A stretch of 64,000 nucleotides of DNA. Source: Deinococcus sp. Arct2-2. GTDB taxonomy: Bacteria; Deinococcota; Deinococci; Deinococcales; Deinococcaceae. Below, in pieces: positions 46,425 through 55,414 of the stretch (positions within the stretch are counted from its first letter, which is position 1; each line of letters starts with the position of its first letter). Below the pieces are notes generated by a model. That model did no database searches. It was not told where the DNA came from and was given only the letters and a program-made list of their open reading frames with translations. Location: NCBI RefSeq assembly GCF_004801315.1, contig NZ_SSNW01000002.1, forward strand, positions 150,939 to 214,938, written 5' to 3'. Made by a program: the position numbers and the translations under genes.

Positions 46425-48644
46425 TTATCCTCCCGCGTGGACCACCGGGCGGCGTTTTCGTTCGGGTTCGGCCTGCCGTAAAATCTCGTGCGTCAGGGGC
46501 GGAATGTCGCCTTCTCCAGCAATCAGAAAGCGCAGGGCGTTGCGGATAGGACTGTCTTCATCCCACTCGAAGTACACATGGGGCGGTACACCCGTTTCGT
46601 CGCGCACGAACAAGAGGAACGCGGCAATAGCGTTGGGCACGCTACTGGCGCCTTTCAGGCGCAAGATTTGGTACGGCCCGACATGGTGACCCGTGACTTG
46701 CAGATCATCGCTAAAGGAGCTGGCATCCCGAATCTGCACTTCCAAAAAGGTGGCGGTGTCGCGTCCCGGCAGGTGGGTATCGGCCCGCACTTCCAGTTCC
46801 TTCTCGCGGTATTCGTCAGTGTCTCCGGCGTCTAACGCGTTGGCGATCAGGCGCAGCGGGCGGCCTTTGGTGCTGCCCATGATCAGGTGGGCGGTGTCGT
46901 CAACGGTAATAGAATTGACCCGAAGTTCAGTGCTGCGGCTGACCCGGCTGGCCACGCTGAACACCAGAATGGCCCCAATAAACATCAGGGCGATATATAG
47001 ACCTTCTGGGCGGCTGATGACGGTCACGGCGCTGGTGTAGATGAACAACACGCTCACCAGCGCAAACGCGGCGGCAGGCCAGCGGTGCTTGCGCCGGAGT
47101 TCGGTGAGGAAGACCGCAATGGCCGCCGAGGTCATCAGTGCCAGCACACCTGTGGCGTACGCGCCCGCCTGCGCGTCTACGTTGGCCTTAAACAAGATGG
47201 TGACGAGGGCGCTGGTCAGGGTAAAGACCACTGCTAGCGGACGGGTGGCGCGTGCCCAATCGGGGGCCATGCCGTAGCGGGGCAAGTAGCGCGGCACGAT
47301 GTTCAGCAGGCCCGCCATCGCGCTGGCCCCAGCAAACCACAAGATCAGAATGGTAGAAACGTCGTAGAGGGTGCCGAAGCCTTCACCCAACCGCTTGTGG
47401 GCCAGGTACGCCAGCGCCCGTCCGTTGGCTTCTCCGGCGGGCTTGACCACCGTGACCTGTTCGGTACCGGAGGCGGCGGTGGGCCTGACGGTGACGGTCA
47501 TGGGCACCACGCCGCCCGCCGTTTGTGCATCCACACGGTAGGTGCCGGTCTTTCCGGCCACCAGAGGCAAGGAATGCACTTCGTTGGGCTGCGCGGGGTC
47601 GTCCAGCGGCATGTTGAAGACGGCGCGGCCAGCGTTCAGGTCGGCGGCATTGACGTTGCGCGTCACCGTGATGGCGGGCCAAAACTGGGCGCGGGGAATC
47701 AGGAAGGTCGTCACCAGCGCCGATCCGATCAGCATCACACTCATGATCAGGGCGGCGGTGGTGAGTAAGGTTTGGGTGTTGCGGATGCGGCCCGCAGGCT
47801 TGGCCTCGGTGTCGCCCGCTGCGCCGCGTACCAGCGGCATCACCACCACGCCTGTCTCAAATCCGCTGAGGCCCAGCGCCAGGCGAGGAAACACCAACAG
47901 GGCCGCGCCGATCAGGGCCAGCGGCGAGAGGTAGGTCGTGGTCAGCGCTTGCCACCAATCCCCGATTACTTGCGGCGCGGCCACCACGTCCAGCAGGCCG
48001 CGCCCGATCACCACCGCGCTCAGGCCAATGTACAAAATGACGATGCCCACCGCGATCCCGATGGCTTCCTTGAATCCTTTCAGGAACACCGCGCCCAGCA
48101 GGGCAATCAGGGTCAGCGTGATGGGCACTTGCTTGCCTTCCAGCGCCTCTTTCAACAACGGGTTCTCGATCAGGTGGGCCGCGCCGTCTGCCGCCGACAG
48201 CGTGATGGTAATGACGAAGCCGGTGGCGACAAAGCCGATCAGGGCCAGCACCAGCAGTTTGCTGGGCCAGTACGCCAGCAGTCGCTCTAGCATAGAAATA
48301 CTGCCGTCGCCGTGCGGACTTTCGGCAGCCACTCGGCGGTACATGGGCAAAGCGCCGAAGAGCGTGACCAAGACCAACACCAGCGTCGCAACCGGACTTA
48401 GCGCCCCGGCGGCCAGCGCCGCGATGCCCGGTTGGTAGCCCAGCGTCGAAAAGTAATCCACACCCGTCAGGCACATCACTTTCCACCACGGATGCGTATG
48501 CTCCTGGGACTTGACGGCTCCTTCTTCCTCGTAAAAGCCTTCTTTTTCGGGCTGTCCAGTATCTAAAAACCAGCGCAAAAACGGGCTGGTGGGCGTTCGG
48601 GCGTTGCGAAGTGGGGGGGGCGAGGCAGAATCCGGCACGCCCAT
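46425..48644 (-). CDS. Large APC-superfamily amino-acid/cation permease
   Basis: A 739-residue membrane protein. After about 55 polar residues, about twelve membrane segments begin at [24 protein letters not shown], the unwound-helix motif of APC transporters. Between two of the later segments lies an unusual hydrophilic, beta-rich insert of about 90 residues ([17 protein letters not shown] region). The C-terminal 190 residues are soluble, as in KUP or USP-linked APC permeases. Substrate not known. The ATG at 48644 is preferred because upstream codons overlap two operator-like repeats; 48674 is an alternative. Confidence 0.8.
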   Translation of the reverse strand: MGVPDSASPPPLRNARTPTSPFLRWFLDTGQPEKEGFYEEEGAVKSQEHTHPWWKVMCLTGVDYFSTLGYQPGIAALAAGALSPVATLVLVLVTLFGALPMYRRVAAESPHGDGSISMLERLLAYWPSKLLVLALIGFVATGFVITITLSAADGAAHLIENPLLKEALEGKQVPITLTLIALLGAVFLKGFKEAIGIAVGIVILYIGLSAVVIGRGLLDVVAAPQVIGDWWQALTTTYLSPLALIGAALLVFPRLALGLSGFETGVVVMPLVRGAAGDTEAKPAGRIRNTQTLLTTAALIMSVMLIGSALVTTFLIPRAQFWPAITVTRNVNAADLNAGRAVFNMPLDDPAQPNEVHSLPLVAGKTGTYRVDAQTAGGVVPMTVTVRPTAASGTEQVTVVKPAGEANGRALAYLAHKRLGEGFGTLYDVSTILILWFAGASAMAGLLNIVPRYLPRYGMAPDWARATRPLAVVFTLTSALVTILFKANVDAQAGAYATGVLALMTSAAIAVFLTELRRKHRWPAAAFALVSVLFIYTSAVTVISRPEGLYIALMFIGAILVFSVASRVSRSTELRVNSITVDDTAHLIMGSTKGRPLRLIANALDAGDTDEYREKELEVRADTHLPGRDTATFLEVQIRDASSFSDDLQVTGHHVGPYQILRLKGASSVPNAIAAFLLFVRDETGVPPHVYFEWDEDSPIRNALRFLIAGEGDIPPLTHEILRQAEPERKRRPVVHAGG

Positions 48645-48972
48645 CAGCTTAGTGGCCAACTGGCTAGGTTGCATTGGCCAACTGGCCAGATAATCCCCAT
48701 CGTTTTGCCTCTTTCGGTTCTGCCGAAGCAGCGGCACTAGGCCAACCCTGATCGGAATAGCCCGCTTGCCCGCCTTAATACTTGGGCCAAACAGTGGGAA
48801 AGCCCACCACAACGGCATTCTTTAGCCTCGCTCAAGAAAACGGCCCGAAACCGAAAAAGAGCGTGCTGCACGTCGTTTTATTTTTGCGGATTTCTCTAAG
48901 GGCGTGTCAGTGGGCTTTCCCCACCCTACCCCCCCCTTCACAGCGCACAGTTCATATGTCATGCTGCTCACC
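48645..48972. other. 328-bp divergent region between the APC permease and HU genes
   Basis: It holds the tandem palindromes at 48653-48688 on the permease side and an AT-richer stretch (48870-48900) that probably includes the HU promoter. No open frame or RNA gene was recognised. Confidence 0.4.
48653..48688. promoter_or_regulatory. Two tandem operator-like palindromes upstream of the APC permease
   Basis: TGGCCAACTGGCTA (48653-48666) and TGGCCAACTGGCCA (48675-48688) are spaced 22 bp apart, about two helical turns. A GATTAT box on the minus strand lies just beyond them, so a bound repressor would block elongation or initiation. Confidence 0.55.
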
Positions 48973-49356
48973 ATGACGAAAAAGTCGACGAAGGCCCCCG
49001 CCAAGAAACCCGCTGCCGCCGCTCCCAAAGCTGCGAAGGCCCCCGCCAAGGCTGCTGCCGTAGCCGCCCCCGCTGAAAGCAACAAGGTCGCCAAGACCCA
49101 ACTCGTCGAGCAGATCGCCGACAAGACCGGCCTGACCAAGAAGCAGAGCGAAGAAGCCGTCAGCGCCATGCTCGACGTCATCGTGACCGCGGTCAAGAGC
49201 GGCAAGAGTGTCGGCCTGCCCGGTCTGGGCACCTTGAGCGTCAAGGCCACCGCCGCCCGTACCGGCGTGCGCCCCGGCACCAGCGAGAAAATCCAGATTC
49301 CCGCCGGCAAGAAAGTGGCCTTCAAGGTCGCCAGCACCTTGAAGGGCAACCTCTAA
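48973..49356 (+). CDS. hup: HU-family nucleoid protein
   Basis: A 127-residue histone-like protein. Residues 1-35 form a Lys/Ala/Pro-rich tail ([20 protein letters not shown] at the start), the distinctive N-terminal extension of Deinococcus HU. Residues about 37-127 are the HU fold: helices [20 protein letters not shown], the dimer core, and the DNA-binding arm with [23 protein letters not shown] (in parts) and the conserved Pro. It compacts DNA. The start at 48973 matches the known deinococcal N-terminus; an in-frame ATG at 48961 is possible. A strong terminator follows. Confidence 0.95.
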   Translation: MTKKSTKAPAKKPAAAAPKAAKAPAKAAAVAAPAESNKVAKTQLVEQIADKTGLTKKQSEEAVSAMLDVIVTAVKSGKSVGLPGLGTLSVKATAARTGVRPGTSEKIQIPAGKKVAFKVASTLKGNL

Positions 49357-49374
49357 GACTTTTAGAGCTGTTGG

Positions 49375-49410
49375 CCGGGCCGCTCCCAAGTGGGGGTGGC
49401 CCGGTTTTTT
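49375..49410 (+). terminator. Rho-independent terminator of the HU gene
   Basis: CCGGGCC (49375-49381) pairs with GGCCCGG (49398-49404), followed directly by TTTTTT (49405-49410). Confidence 0.9.
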
Positions 49411-49508
49411 GGTGGGTGGGCAGGGGCGGTCTAAAGGACTAGGGCCTGAAGTGCTGGGGCGCAGGCGCTACGAAATCGCTACCTCTACTTTGCACGTCTA
49501 TGCTCAGT

Positions 49509-50507
49509 TCAATTTCCCGCCAGCAACGTATTCCCCACCGCCCGCCGTAAGCGCTGAATATCAAAGCCGGAATGCCGCGTGGGGTGAACGCGGTTGGTGA
49601 GCAGCGCCCATGCCACGCCGCGCACCGGGTCTACCCACAGCCCCGTGCCCGTAAATCCGGTATGGCCAAAAGATTGTGGGCTGCACAGGCTTCCGCCGCT
49701 CCAGCCGGGTTGGGCCTGCACGAAGGCGAGGGTTCGGCCCTCGGCGTGGGGGCGCACCGCCGCCGCTTGCCCAGCAGGGGAGAGCCAGCCGCCACGCAAC
49801 AAAGCTTCGGCCTGCGCCAGTACGCCCGCCAGCGTACCGAACAGCCCCGCCTGGCCCGACACTCCACCCAATGCGGCAGCGTTTTCGTCGTGTGTTTCGC
49901 CGCGCAGCACCCGCTCCCGCCACAGGCAGTGTTCAGCCGCTACGCTGCGGGCTGGGTCAGGGGCAAAGGTCAGACCGTCGTCCAGCGCAAAGTCCCGCAG
50001 AGGTTGCCCATACACCCGCTCCAGCACGCGTCCCAGCAGCATGTACCCTAAATCCGAATAGACGACTTGTCCTGCTTCAGCCACTTGCCAAGGCTCCTGC
50101 AATAAGCGGGCGCGGATGGTGGTGGCGGCGCCCCACGTGTACAGCGGTGACCATGCAGGCAAGCCTGCCGTGTGGGTCAGCAGTTGCCTCAGCGTGCGCT
50201 CTTTCAGCGGGGTGGTCTGCATCCACGCGAGGTCAGGTAGGTGGGCCGAGAGGGGGTCATCCAGATCAAGTCGGCCCGCTTCTACCGCCCGCAAGACTGC
50301 CCTCGCCGTAAACAGCGGTTTGGTTAGGCTTGCCAAATCCCACCAGAAATCGGGGTGCAGCGGCACGGCTTCCGGCACAAGTTGCGCGTGCCCCAGAGTC
50401 AATACGTCCCGCTTGCCGTCCATCCAGACCACGCCCAGCGCGGCTCCCGGTATTCCGCCCCCACTCACAGCTTGCTGCAACAGGGCGCGACTAACGTCAG
50501 GAATCAA
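49509..50507 (-). CDS. Serine hydrolase (beta-lactamase/AmiE family), likely muropeptide amidase
   Basis: A 332-residue protein without a signal peptide. The class C beta-lactamase fold shows Ser60-Leu-Thr-Lys63, Tyr150 in VVYSDLGYMLLG and a C-terminal FGHTGFTG in place of Lys-Thr-Gly. In Bacillus subtilis the cytoplasmically or envelope-acting AmiE (YbbE) of the murQ operon belongs to this family and removes peptides from MurNAc. The four-base overlap with murQ here supports that role. A generic D-amino-acid or ester hydrolase is the alternative. Confidence 0.85.
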   Translation of the reverse strand: MIPDVSRALLQQAVSGGGIPGAALGVVWMDGKRDVLTLGHAQLVPEAVPLHPDFWWDLASLTKPLFTARAVLRAVEAGRLDLDDPLSAHLPDLAWMQTTPLKERTLRQLLTHTAGLPAWSPLYTWGAATTIRARLLQEPWQVAEAGQVVYSDLGYMLLGRVLERVYGQPLRDFALDDGLTFAPDPARSVAAEHCLWRERVLRGETHDENAAALGGVSGQAGLFGTLAGVLAQAEALLRGGWLSPAGQAAAVRPHAEGRTLAFVQAQPGWSGGSLCSPQSFGHTGFTGTGLWVDPVRGVAWALLTNRVHPTRHSGFDIQRLRRAVGNTLLAGN

Positions 50508-51463
50508 GAGTCCACCTCACCTGTTTCGCCCAGTGCCGTCCGGGCATGGCCTCCCGCCGCTGCCAAGCGTGCTTCGGCTTCCGCCGCCGTCACCTTTAGC
50601 CGCAGCATAACTAAAGCTGTCTTGACACTGCCTCCAGCGTTGTCCAGCACAGCTTTCGCGGTGGTTTCGTCTGTACCTGTGGCGTGGCGCACCAACCGCA
50701 CGGCTCGGTCTTCCAGCTTGGCGTTCGTGGATTTCACGTCTACCATCAGATTGCCGTACACCTTGCCCAGCCGCACCATTAGGGCGCTCGACAGCGTGTT
50801 CAACGCGATTTTTTGGGCGGTTCCGGCTTTCAGGCGGGTGCTGCCGCTGATCACTTCGGGGCCAGTGTCCAACACAATGGGGCAGTGGGCGGCGCGCAGC
50901 AGTGGTGTACCGGGATTGTTCGCCAACGCAATCGTCAGCGCCCCCGCTTCTCTTGCCGCCCGCACCGCGCCGAGGGCATACGGCGTAGTTCCGCTGGCGG
51001 CCACCGCAATCAACACGTCCAGCGGGCCAATCTGTACCGCCCGCACGTCGCTTGCTCCGCCTTCCTCATCGTCTTCCGCGCCCTCTACCGCCTGCCGAAT
51101 AGCCCGCTCGCCGCCCGCGATCAGGGGCACGGCCCGCTCTGGCGGCCAAGAGAAGGTGGGCGTCAGTTCGGTGGCGTCCAGCACGCCCAAGCGCCCGCTG
51201 GTGCCTGCGCCTGCATACACCAAGCGCCCGCCTGCCTCTAGGCGGCTCAGTGCGGCTTCTACGGCCCGCGCCAACGCTGGGGCGGCGGCCTGCACCGCAT
51301 TCAGCGCGTCTTGCTGATCTAGCACCAGCACCCGCACCAGCGCGGCAGCGTCCAGCAGATCAAGGTCGGCGTGGTCAGGATGCACCCGCTCGGTACGGCG
51401 CGGGTCTTGGTCAGTCGGATCGGTGCCGTTCTGTTCGGTCAACTGCGCTGGCTCAAACGTCAT
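50504..51463 (-). CDS. murQ: N-acetylmuramic acid 6-phosphate etherase
   Basis: A 319-residue SIS-domain lyase that removes the D-lactyl ether from MurNAc-6-phosphate to give GlcNAc-6-phosphate. VYAGAGTSGRLGVLDATEL is the sugar-phosphate-binding signature with the catalytic Glu, and AVAASGTTPYALGA and GPEVISGSTRLKAGTAQKIALN (in parts) are MurQ-specific. GGAGG precedes the ATG at 51463. It is the key marker for peptidoglycan recycling in this locus. The serine hydrolase gene is coupled downstream. Confidence 0.95.
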   Translation of the reverse strand: MTFEPAQLTEQNGTDPTDQDPRRTERVHPDHADLDLLDAAALVRVLVLDQQDALNAVQAAAPALARAVEAALSRLEAGGRLVYAGAGTSGRLGVLDATELTPTFSWPPERAVPLIAGGERAIRQAVEGAEDDEEGGASDVRAVQIGPLDVLIAVAASGTTPYALGAVRAAREAGALTIALANNPGTPLLRAAHCPIVLDTGPEVISGSTRLKAGTAQKIALNTLSSALMVRLGKVYGNLMVDVKSTNAKLEDRAVRLVRHATGTDETTAKAVLDNAGGSVKTALVMLRLKVTAAEAEARLAAAGGHARTALGETGEVDS

Positions 51464-51504
51464 TTGGTCTGTTCCTCCATGTTCCACGTTCTACGCTGCA
51501 CGCT

Positions 51505-52347
51505 CTATCCCCCACGTTCAGACTCCCCTTCTTGGCCGCCCTGCAACTCCATCACAAAGTCGTATCGGTCGCCCCGGTAGTGGGCGCGGGCGTGTTCTAT
51601 CGGTCGTCCTGCCGCCGTCCAAGACACGCGCTCGGTGGCGATCAGGGCCGCGCCGGGGGCGATGTCCAGCAGCGCGGCCAGTTCGGCATCTGCGTTGACG
51701 GCCCGCAAATGCCGAATGGCCCGGTGGGGGCGCAGGCCACGCGCCGCGAGTAGGGCGTACAAACTGGCGTCTGTCACGGCGTCCAGCGTCAGGTCTCCGG
51801 CGAGGGCGGCGGGCAAGGTGCTGTCTTCTACCGCCAAAGGTTCGCCGCTGGCTGTTCGCAATCGGCGCAAGCGGATCACGCCCTCTGTGGGTGAAAGCGC
51901 CAGCGTCATAGCTTCTTGCGGTGTGGGATACCCACGCTCGAACCGCAGCACCCGTGCCCCCGGAATGAGGCCCCTAGAGCGGATATCGTCGCTGAATCCG
52001 GTCAGAAGTCCAAGTGGGCGCGAAGCAAGTCCAGAGGCTGCGTGCTGGCCTGAATCCTCTGGCAAGTCGGTTTGCTGGGTTGGACTCACCTCTGCCGAAC
52101 TGACAAACGTACCGCTGCCGTGCCGCCGCACCAACAAGCCGCGCTCGGCCAGCACCGCCAACGCCTGCCGCACCGTGACCCGCGAAACGCCGAGTGTGTG
52201 GGCCAACTCCCGTTCTGCGGGCAGGGCGCTGCCCCGGCGGATGGCCCCGGCCCCGATGCCCTGCTCTAGCCCCTGCGCCACCTGCACGTACACGGGCGTA
52301 GCACTGGCCGCGTCCAGCGGAATCACCCAAGGCAGCACAGCGGTCAT
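51505..52347 (-). CDS. GntR/UTRA-family repressor, probable regulator of muropeptide recycling
   Basis: A 280-residue regulator. The winged helix is at about residues 15-80 ([23 protein letters not shown] then [30 protein letters not shown], in parts). The UTRA ligand domain, related to chorismate lyase, follows to the end, as in NagR and DasR, which sense GlcNAc-6-phosphate or similar. It is the promoter-proximal gene of the murQ operon and divergent from the importer. Two NagR/DasR-like sites occupy the shared control region. Confidence 0.87.
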   Translation of the reverse strand: MTAVLPWVIPLDAASATPVYVQVAQGLEQGIGAGAIRRGSALPAERELAHTLGVSRVTVRQALAVLAERGLLVRRHGSGTFVSSAEVSPTQQTDLPEDSGQHAASGLASRPLGLLTGFSDDIRSRGLIPGARVLRFERGYPTPQEAMTLALSPTEGVIRLRRLRTASGEPLAVEDSTLPAALAGDLTLDAVTDASLYALLAARGLRPHRAIRHLRAVNADAELAALLDIAPGAALIATERVSWTAAGRPIEHARAHYRGDRYDFVMELQGGQEGESERGG

Positions 52348-52350
52348 AGC

Positions 52351-52366
52351 TTAGACCATACCACTT
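52351..52366 (-). promoter_or_regulatory. GntR/NagR-like operator at the regulator start
   Basis: On the minus strand the sequence reads AAGTGGTATGGTCTAA, resembling one arm and centre of DasR/NagR sites (AGTGGTCTAGACCA type). It ends four bases before the regulator ATG. Confidence 0.55.
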
Positions 52367-52423
52367 CCGCACCTCTACGCAACCACTGGGCCAAAACTTG
52401 TCAGGGGCTTGCAAGTGGATAGC

Positions 52424-52440
52424 AAGTGGTATTAGTCTAG
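52424..52440 (+). promoter_or_regulatory. GntR/NagR-like operator upstream of the importer
   Basis: AAGTGGTATTAGTCTAG is an inverted relative of the site at 52351-52366. A third half-site, AAGTGGAT, lies at 52413-52420. Spacing suggests co-regulation of both divergent transcripts. Confidence 0.55.
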
Positions 52441-52501
52441 AGGGGCTTAATTCCACAATTCCTGCACGCTGCTTGCCCAACCCCTGTTTTGGAGGCTGTC
52501 T

Positions 52502-54244
52502 ATGTTCAAACGTTCCGTGACCGCGCTGGCCCTGATTACGCTCTCCCTCGCCGGGTCTGCCCTCGCTGCGCCCAAAAAAGTAACTGGGTACGGCTCTCTA
52601 GGTATCGTCGATGGCAAAGCGGGCGGCACCTACACCCTCGCCCTCGGTGACAGCCCCCAAAGCCTGAATTACTACGGCGTCATCGACAGTAACCTCGGCT
52701 TGGTGGCCCAGCAGATGTTCGACGGTCTGATGGAATTCAACCTGTCTACGTACAAGCTCGAACCCGCTTTGGCCGAAAGCGTGGCTGTCAGTAGCGACGG
52801 TAAAACCTACACCTTCAAACTTCGTAAAGATGTGAAATGGAGCGACGGGCAAGCCTTCAACGCCGACGACGTGATGTACACCTACGAAAACCTGATCATG
52901 AATCCCGAAGCGCGGGCGGGCGATCCGGGTAACTTCAAACTGGACGGCAAGCCCGTAGAAATGAAGAAGGTGGACGCCTACACGGTGCAGTTCGTCTTGC
53001 CCCGCGCCGCCCCTGCGTTCCTGCTTCAGCAGCGGTATTTCATTATGCCGCAGCATAAATTTGGCAATGCCAAAGGCGCAGCCGTGAACAACGTGTGGCC
53101 CAGCAACACCGCCCCAGCCGACATTGTGGGCACCGGGCCATTTAAGCTTGCTAGCTACACGGCAGGCCAAAAAGTGGCCCTGACCAAAAACGCCAACTAC
53201 TGGAAAGTAGACGCCAACGGCACCAAGCTGCCCTACCTGAACGCCGTGGAATACCTGATTATTCGTGATCCACAGGCGCAAGTGGCCCAGTTCTTGGCGG
53301 GCAACGTGGATCAACTGAACATTACGGGCGCACAGTTCCCCGACCTGAAGCAAAAAGAAGTGTCGGGCGCGGCCTTTAAGGTCTTCCGTTCTACCGCCCT
53401 GTTCGGCAGCCCGCCCTTCGTGGCCTACAACTTTGATGCCAAAGACGCGACTCTCGCCAAACTGTTCAGCGACGTGCGCTTCCGCCGCGCCATGCAGGGC
53501 GCACTGAACCGCGAGCGCATCATCGATACGGTGTACAACGGCCTCGCCAGCCTGCCCGGTCACGGCGTGGCCCCGGTCAACAAAGATTGGTACGCCAACA
53601 CCAAGCCGCAACTCGGCAACTTCAATATCGCGGCAGTGGGCACGGCCCTGAACGCTCTCGGCATCCGCGACACCAATGGCGACGGCATCCGCAACCTCTC
53701 CGGCGGCAAAAATCTAGAATTCGACTTGACCTACGGCACCGATTCCAGCGTGTACCCGGCCATTGCCGCCATTATCCAAAGCGACTTTGCCAAGGCGGGC
53801 GTGAAGGTGAACCTCAAGGGCATTTTGTCCAGCAAACTCCTGTCTACAGGGCAAAGCGGCGACTGGGAAATGATCCTGCACGCCTTTGGCGATCAGCCCG
53901 ACCCCGAACTCCGCAAACCCATCTGGCAACCCGGCGGGGCGCTGTACTACTGGCACCGTACCTTGCAGCCCGCTGTCGACGGCGGAACCCCCAATCTGGC
54001 GAAAATGGCTGCGTGGGAAAAAGAAATCTACGCCATCTTCAACGACGCAGCCACCACCACCAGCCGCTCCACCCGCAAGGCGTTGTACACCCGCTGGCAG
54101 CTTATTTTCGCCCAAAATCTGCCCGTCACGCCACTGGCTAAGCCCGAAAACATCGGCGCGGTCAGCAACAAATACGGCAACTACATCTACAACCTCGGCG
54201 TCATTCCGGGCTACAACCCCGTCCCACTTATTTTTCAGAAGTAA
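52502..54244 (+). CDS. Oligopeptide-type ABC binding protein (DppA/OppA family), probable muropeptide binder
   Basis: A 580-residue extracytoplasmic protein. Signal peptide FKRSVTALALITLSLAGSALA, then the SBP_bac_5 fold: AESVAVSSDGKTYTFKLRKDVKWSDG is the conserved first-lobe motif, FKLASYTAGQKVALTKNANYWK follows. This family includes MppA, which binds murein tripeptide. Adjacent murQ and a MurK-like kinase make a muropeptide or MurNAc-peptide the likely ligand. GGAGG precedes the ATG. Confidence 0.88.
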   Translation: MFKRSVTALALITLSLAGSALAAPKKVTGYGSLGIVDGKAGGTYTLALGDSPQSLNYYGVIDSNLGLVAQQMFDGLMEFNLSTYKLEPALAESVAVSSDGKTYTFKLRKDVKWSDGQAFNADDVMYTYENLIMNPEARAGDPGNFKLDGKPVEMKKVDAYTVQFVLPRAAPAFLLQQRYFIMPQHKFGNAKGAAVNNVWPSNTAPADIVGTGPFKLASYTAGQKVALTKNANYWKVDANGTKLPYLNAVEYLIIRDPQAQVAQFLAGNVDQLNITGAQFPDLKQKEVSGAAFKVFRSTALFGSPPFVAYNFDAKDATLAKLFSDVRFRRAMQGALNRERIIDTVYNGLASLPGHGVAPVNKDWYANTKPQLGNFNIAAVGTALNALGIRDTNGDGIRNLSGGKNLEFDLTYGTDSSVYPAIAAIIQSDFAKAGVKVNLKGILSSKLLSTGQSGDWEMILHAFGDQPDPELRKPIWQPGGALYYWHRTLQPAVDGGTPNLAKMAAWEKEIYAIFNDAATTTSRSTRKALYTRWQLIFAQNLPVTPLAKPENIGAVSNKYGNYIYNLGVIPGYNPVPLIFQK

Positions 54245-54358
54245 GGCCGACAGTCAGGCTAGCTGCTAGAGGTCAATTCGGGGCGCGTGGCGTGTGAAAG
54301 GGCAGAACAGCGCCCGTCCCGCGCACGCGCCCCGTTTTGACTCCCAAAGGAGTTTCAG

Positions 54359-54406
54359 ATGTCTCTCCACGCCCCACAACCCACACTCCACCGCCCGCAA
54401 TGCTGA
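54359..54406 (+). CDS. Possible 15-residue leader peptide before the permease
   Basis: An ATG at 54359 preceded by a strong AAAGGAG opens a 15-codon frame (MSLHAPQPTLHRPQC) whose TGA at 54404 overlaps the permease ATG at 54400. The strong ribosome site belongs to this frame, not to the permease, so re-initiation after the leader is likely. Whether the peptide itself matters is unknown. Confidence 0.4.
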   Translation: MSLHAPQPTLHRPQC

Positions 54407-55371
54407 CCTACACGCTGCGCCGCTTGCTGGGCATGATTCCCACCATCCTGATCATCAGCGTGGTGTGCTTTGCCGTCATCAAGCTGCAACCCGGCAATTT
54501 TACCGATCAGTACCTAGAAGACCCCCGGTTTACCCGCGCTACCGCCGACGCGATTCGGCGGCAACTCGGCCTCGATCAGCCCGCCGCCGTGCAGTATTTG
54601 CGCTGGCTGTGGGGCGTGGTGTCCCGCTTCGACTTCGGCTATTCCTTCTTTCAAAACCGCCCTGTGACCAGCGTCATCGGAGAACTGTTGGGCTGGACAG
54701 TGCTCATTTCGGGCCTCACGCTGCTGGTCAGTTGGTTGGTGGCTGTGCCGCTCGGCATTTACACGGCCTTCAACCGTAACGGCCTCGGCGCACAAATCGC
54801 CAATTTCTTCGGGTACATCGGGCTGGCCGTGCCCGACTTTCTGGCGTCGCTGTTGTTGGTGGCCTTCGTTCTGAGCTTGGGCGGCACCAACGTGGGCGGC
54901 ATCCTCAGTTCCAAATACATAGACGCGCCTTGGTCTTGGCCCAAAGTGCTGGACTTGCTGAATCACCTGTGGATTCCGGTCATTGCCATTGGACTGGAGG
55001 GTGTGGCGGGTCTGATGCGCCAAATGCGGGCCTCGATGCTGGATGTGCTGACGCAGGATTACGTGCGGACGGCCAAAGCCAAAGGCCTGACGCAGCAAAA
55101 AGTGATCTGGCGGCACGCCGTCCGTAACGCCATCAACCCTATGATCAGCCTCGCTGGACTCAGTTTGCCCGCCCTCATCAGCGGTACCATCGTCGCCTCC
55201 ATCGTGCTGAACCTGCCCACCATCGGGCCGATGCTGTACACCAGCCTGCTGAACAAAGACCAATACATGGCCCTGACCCTGCTGATGATGAGCGCTGTGT
55301 TGCTGCTGCTGGGCAATTTGCTGTCGGATTTGTTGCTGGCGTGGTCTGATCCACGGGTGAGGTACTCATGA
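54400..55371 (+). CDS. Oligopeptide-type ABC permease 1 (DppB/OppB family)
   Basis: A 323-residue membrane protein. LTYTLRRLLGMIPTILIISVVCFAV is the characteristic N-terminal helix of DppB/OppB, six membrane segments follow, and the coupling helix YVRTAKAKGLTQQKVIWRHAVRNA (in parts) is intact. The ATG at 54400 lacks its own ribosome site and seems to depend on the upstream leader frame. No ATPase gene is in the locus, so it must borrow one. Confidence 0.9.
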   Translation: MLTYTLRRLLGMIPTILIISVVCFAVIKLQPGNFTDQYLEDPRFTRATADAIRRQLGLDQPAAVQYLRWLWGVVSRFDFGYSFFQNRPVTSVIGELLGWTVLISGLTLLVSWLVAVPLGIYTAFNRNGLGAQIANFFGYIGLAVPDFLASLLLVAFVLSLGGTNVGGILSSKYIDAPWSWPKVLDLLNHLWIPVIAIGLEGVAGLMRQMRASMLDVLTQDYVRTAKAKGLTQQKVIWRHAVRNAINPMISLAGLSLPALISGTIVASIVLNLPTIGPMLYTSLLNKDQYMALTLLMMSAVLLLLGNLLSDLLLAWSDPRVRYS

Positions 55372-55414
55372 CCGGTGTGTGGAACGTGGATTATGCGCCG
55401 TGGGGAGCGGGGCT

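Noticed and set aside
48645..48818. 58-residue N-terminal extension of the APC permease
   Set aside because: It would translate through two tandem operator-like palindromes and has no resemblance to APC N-termini.
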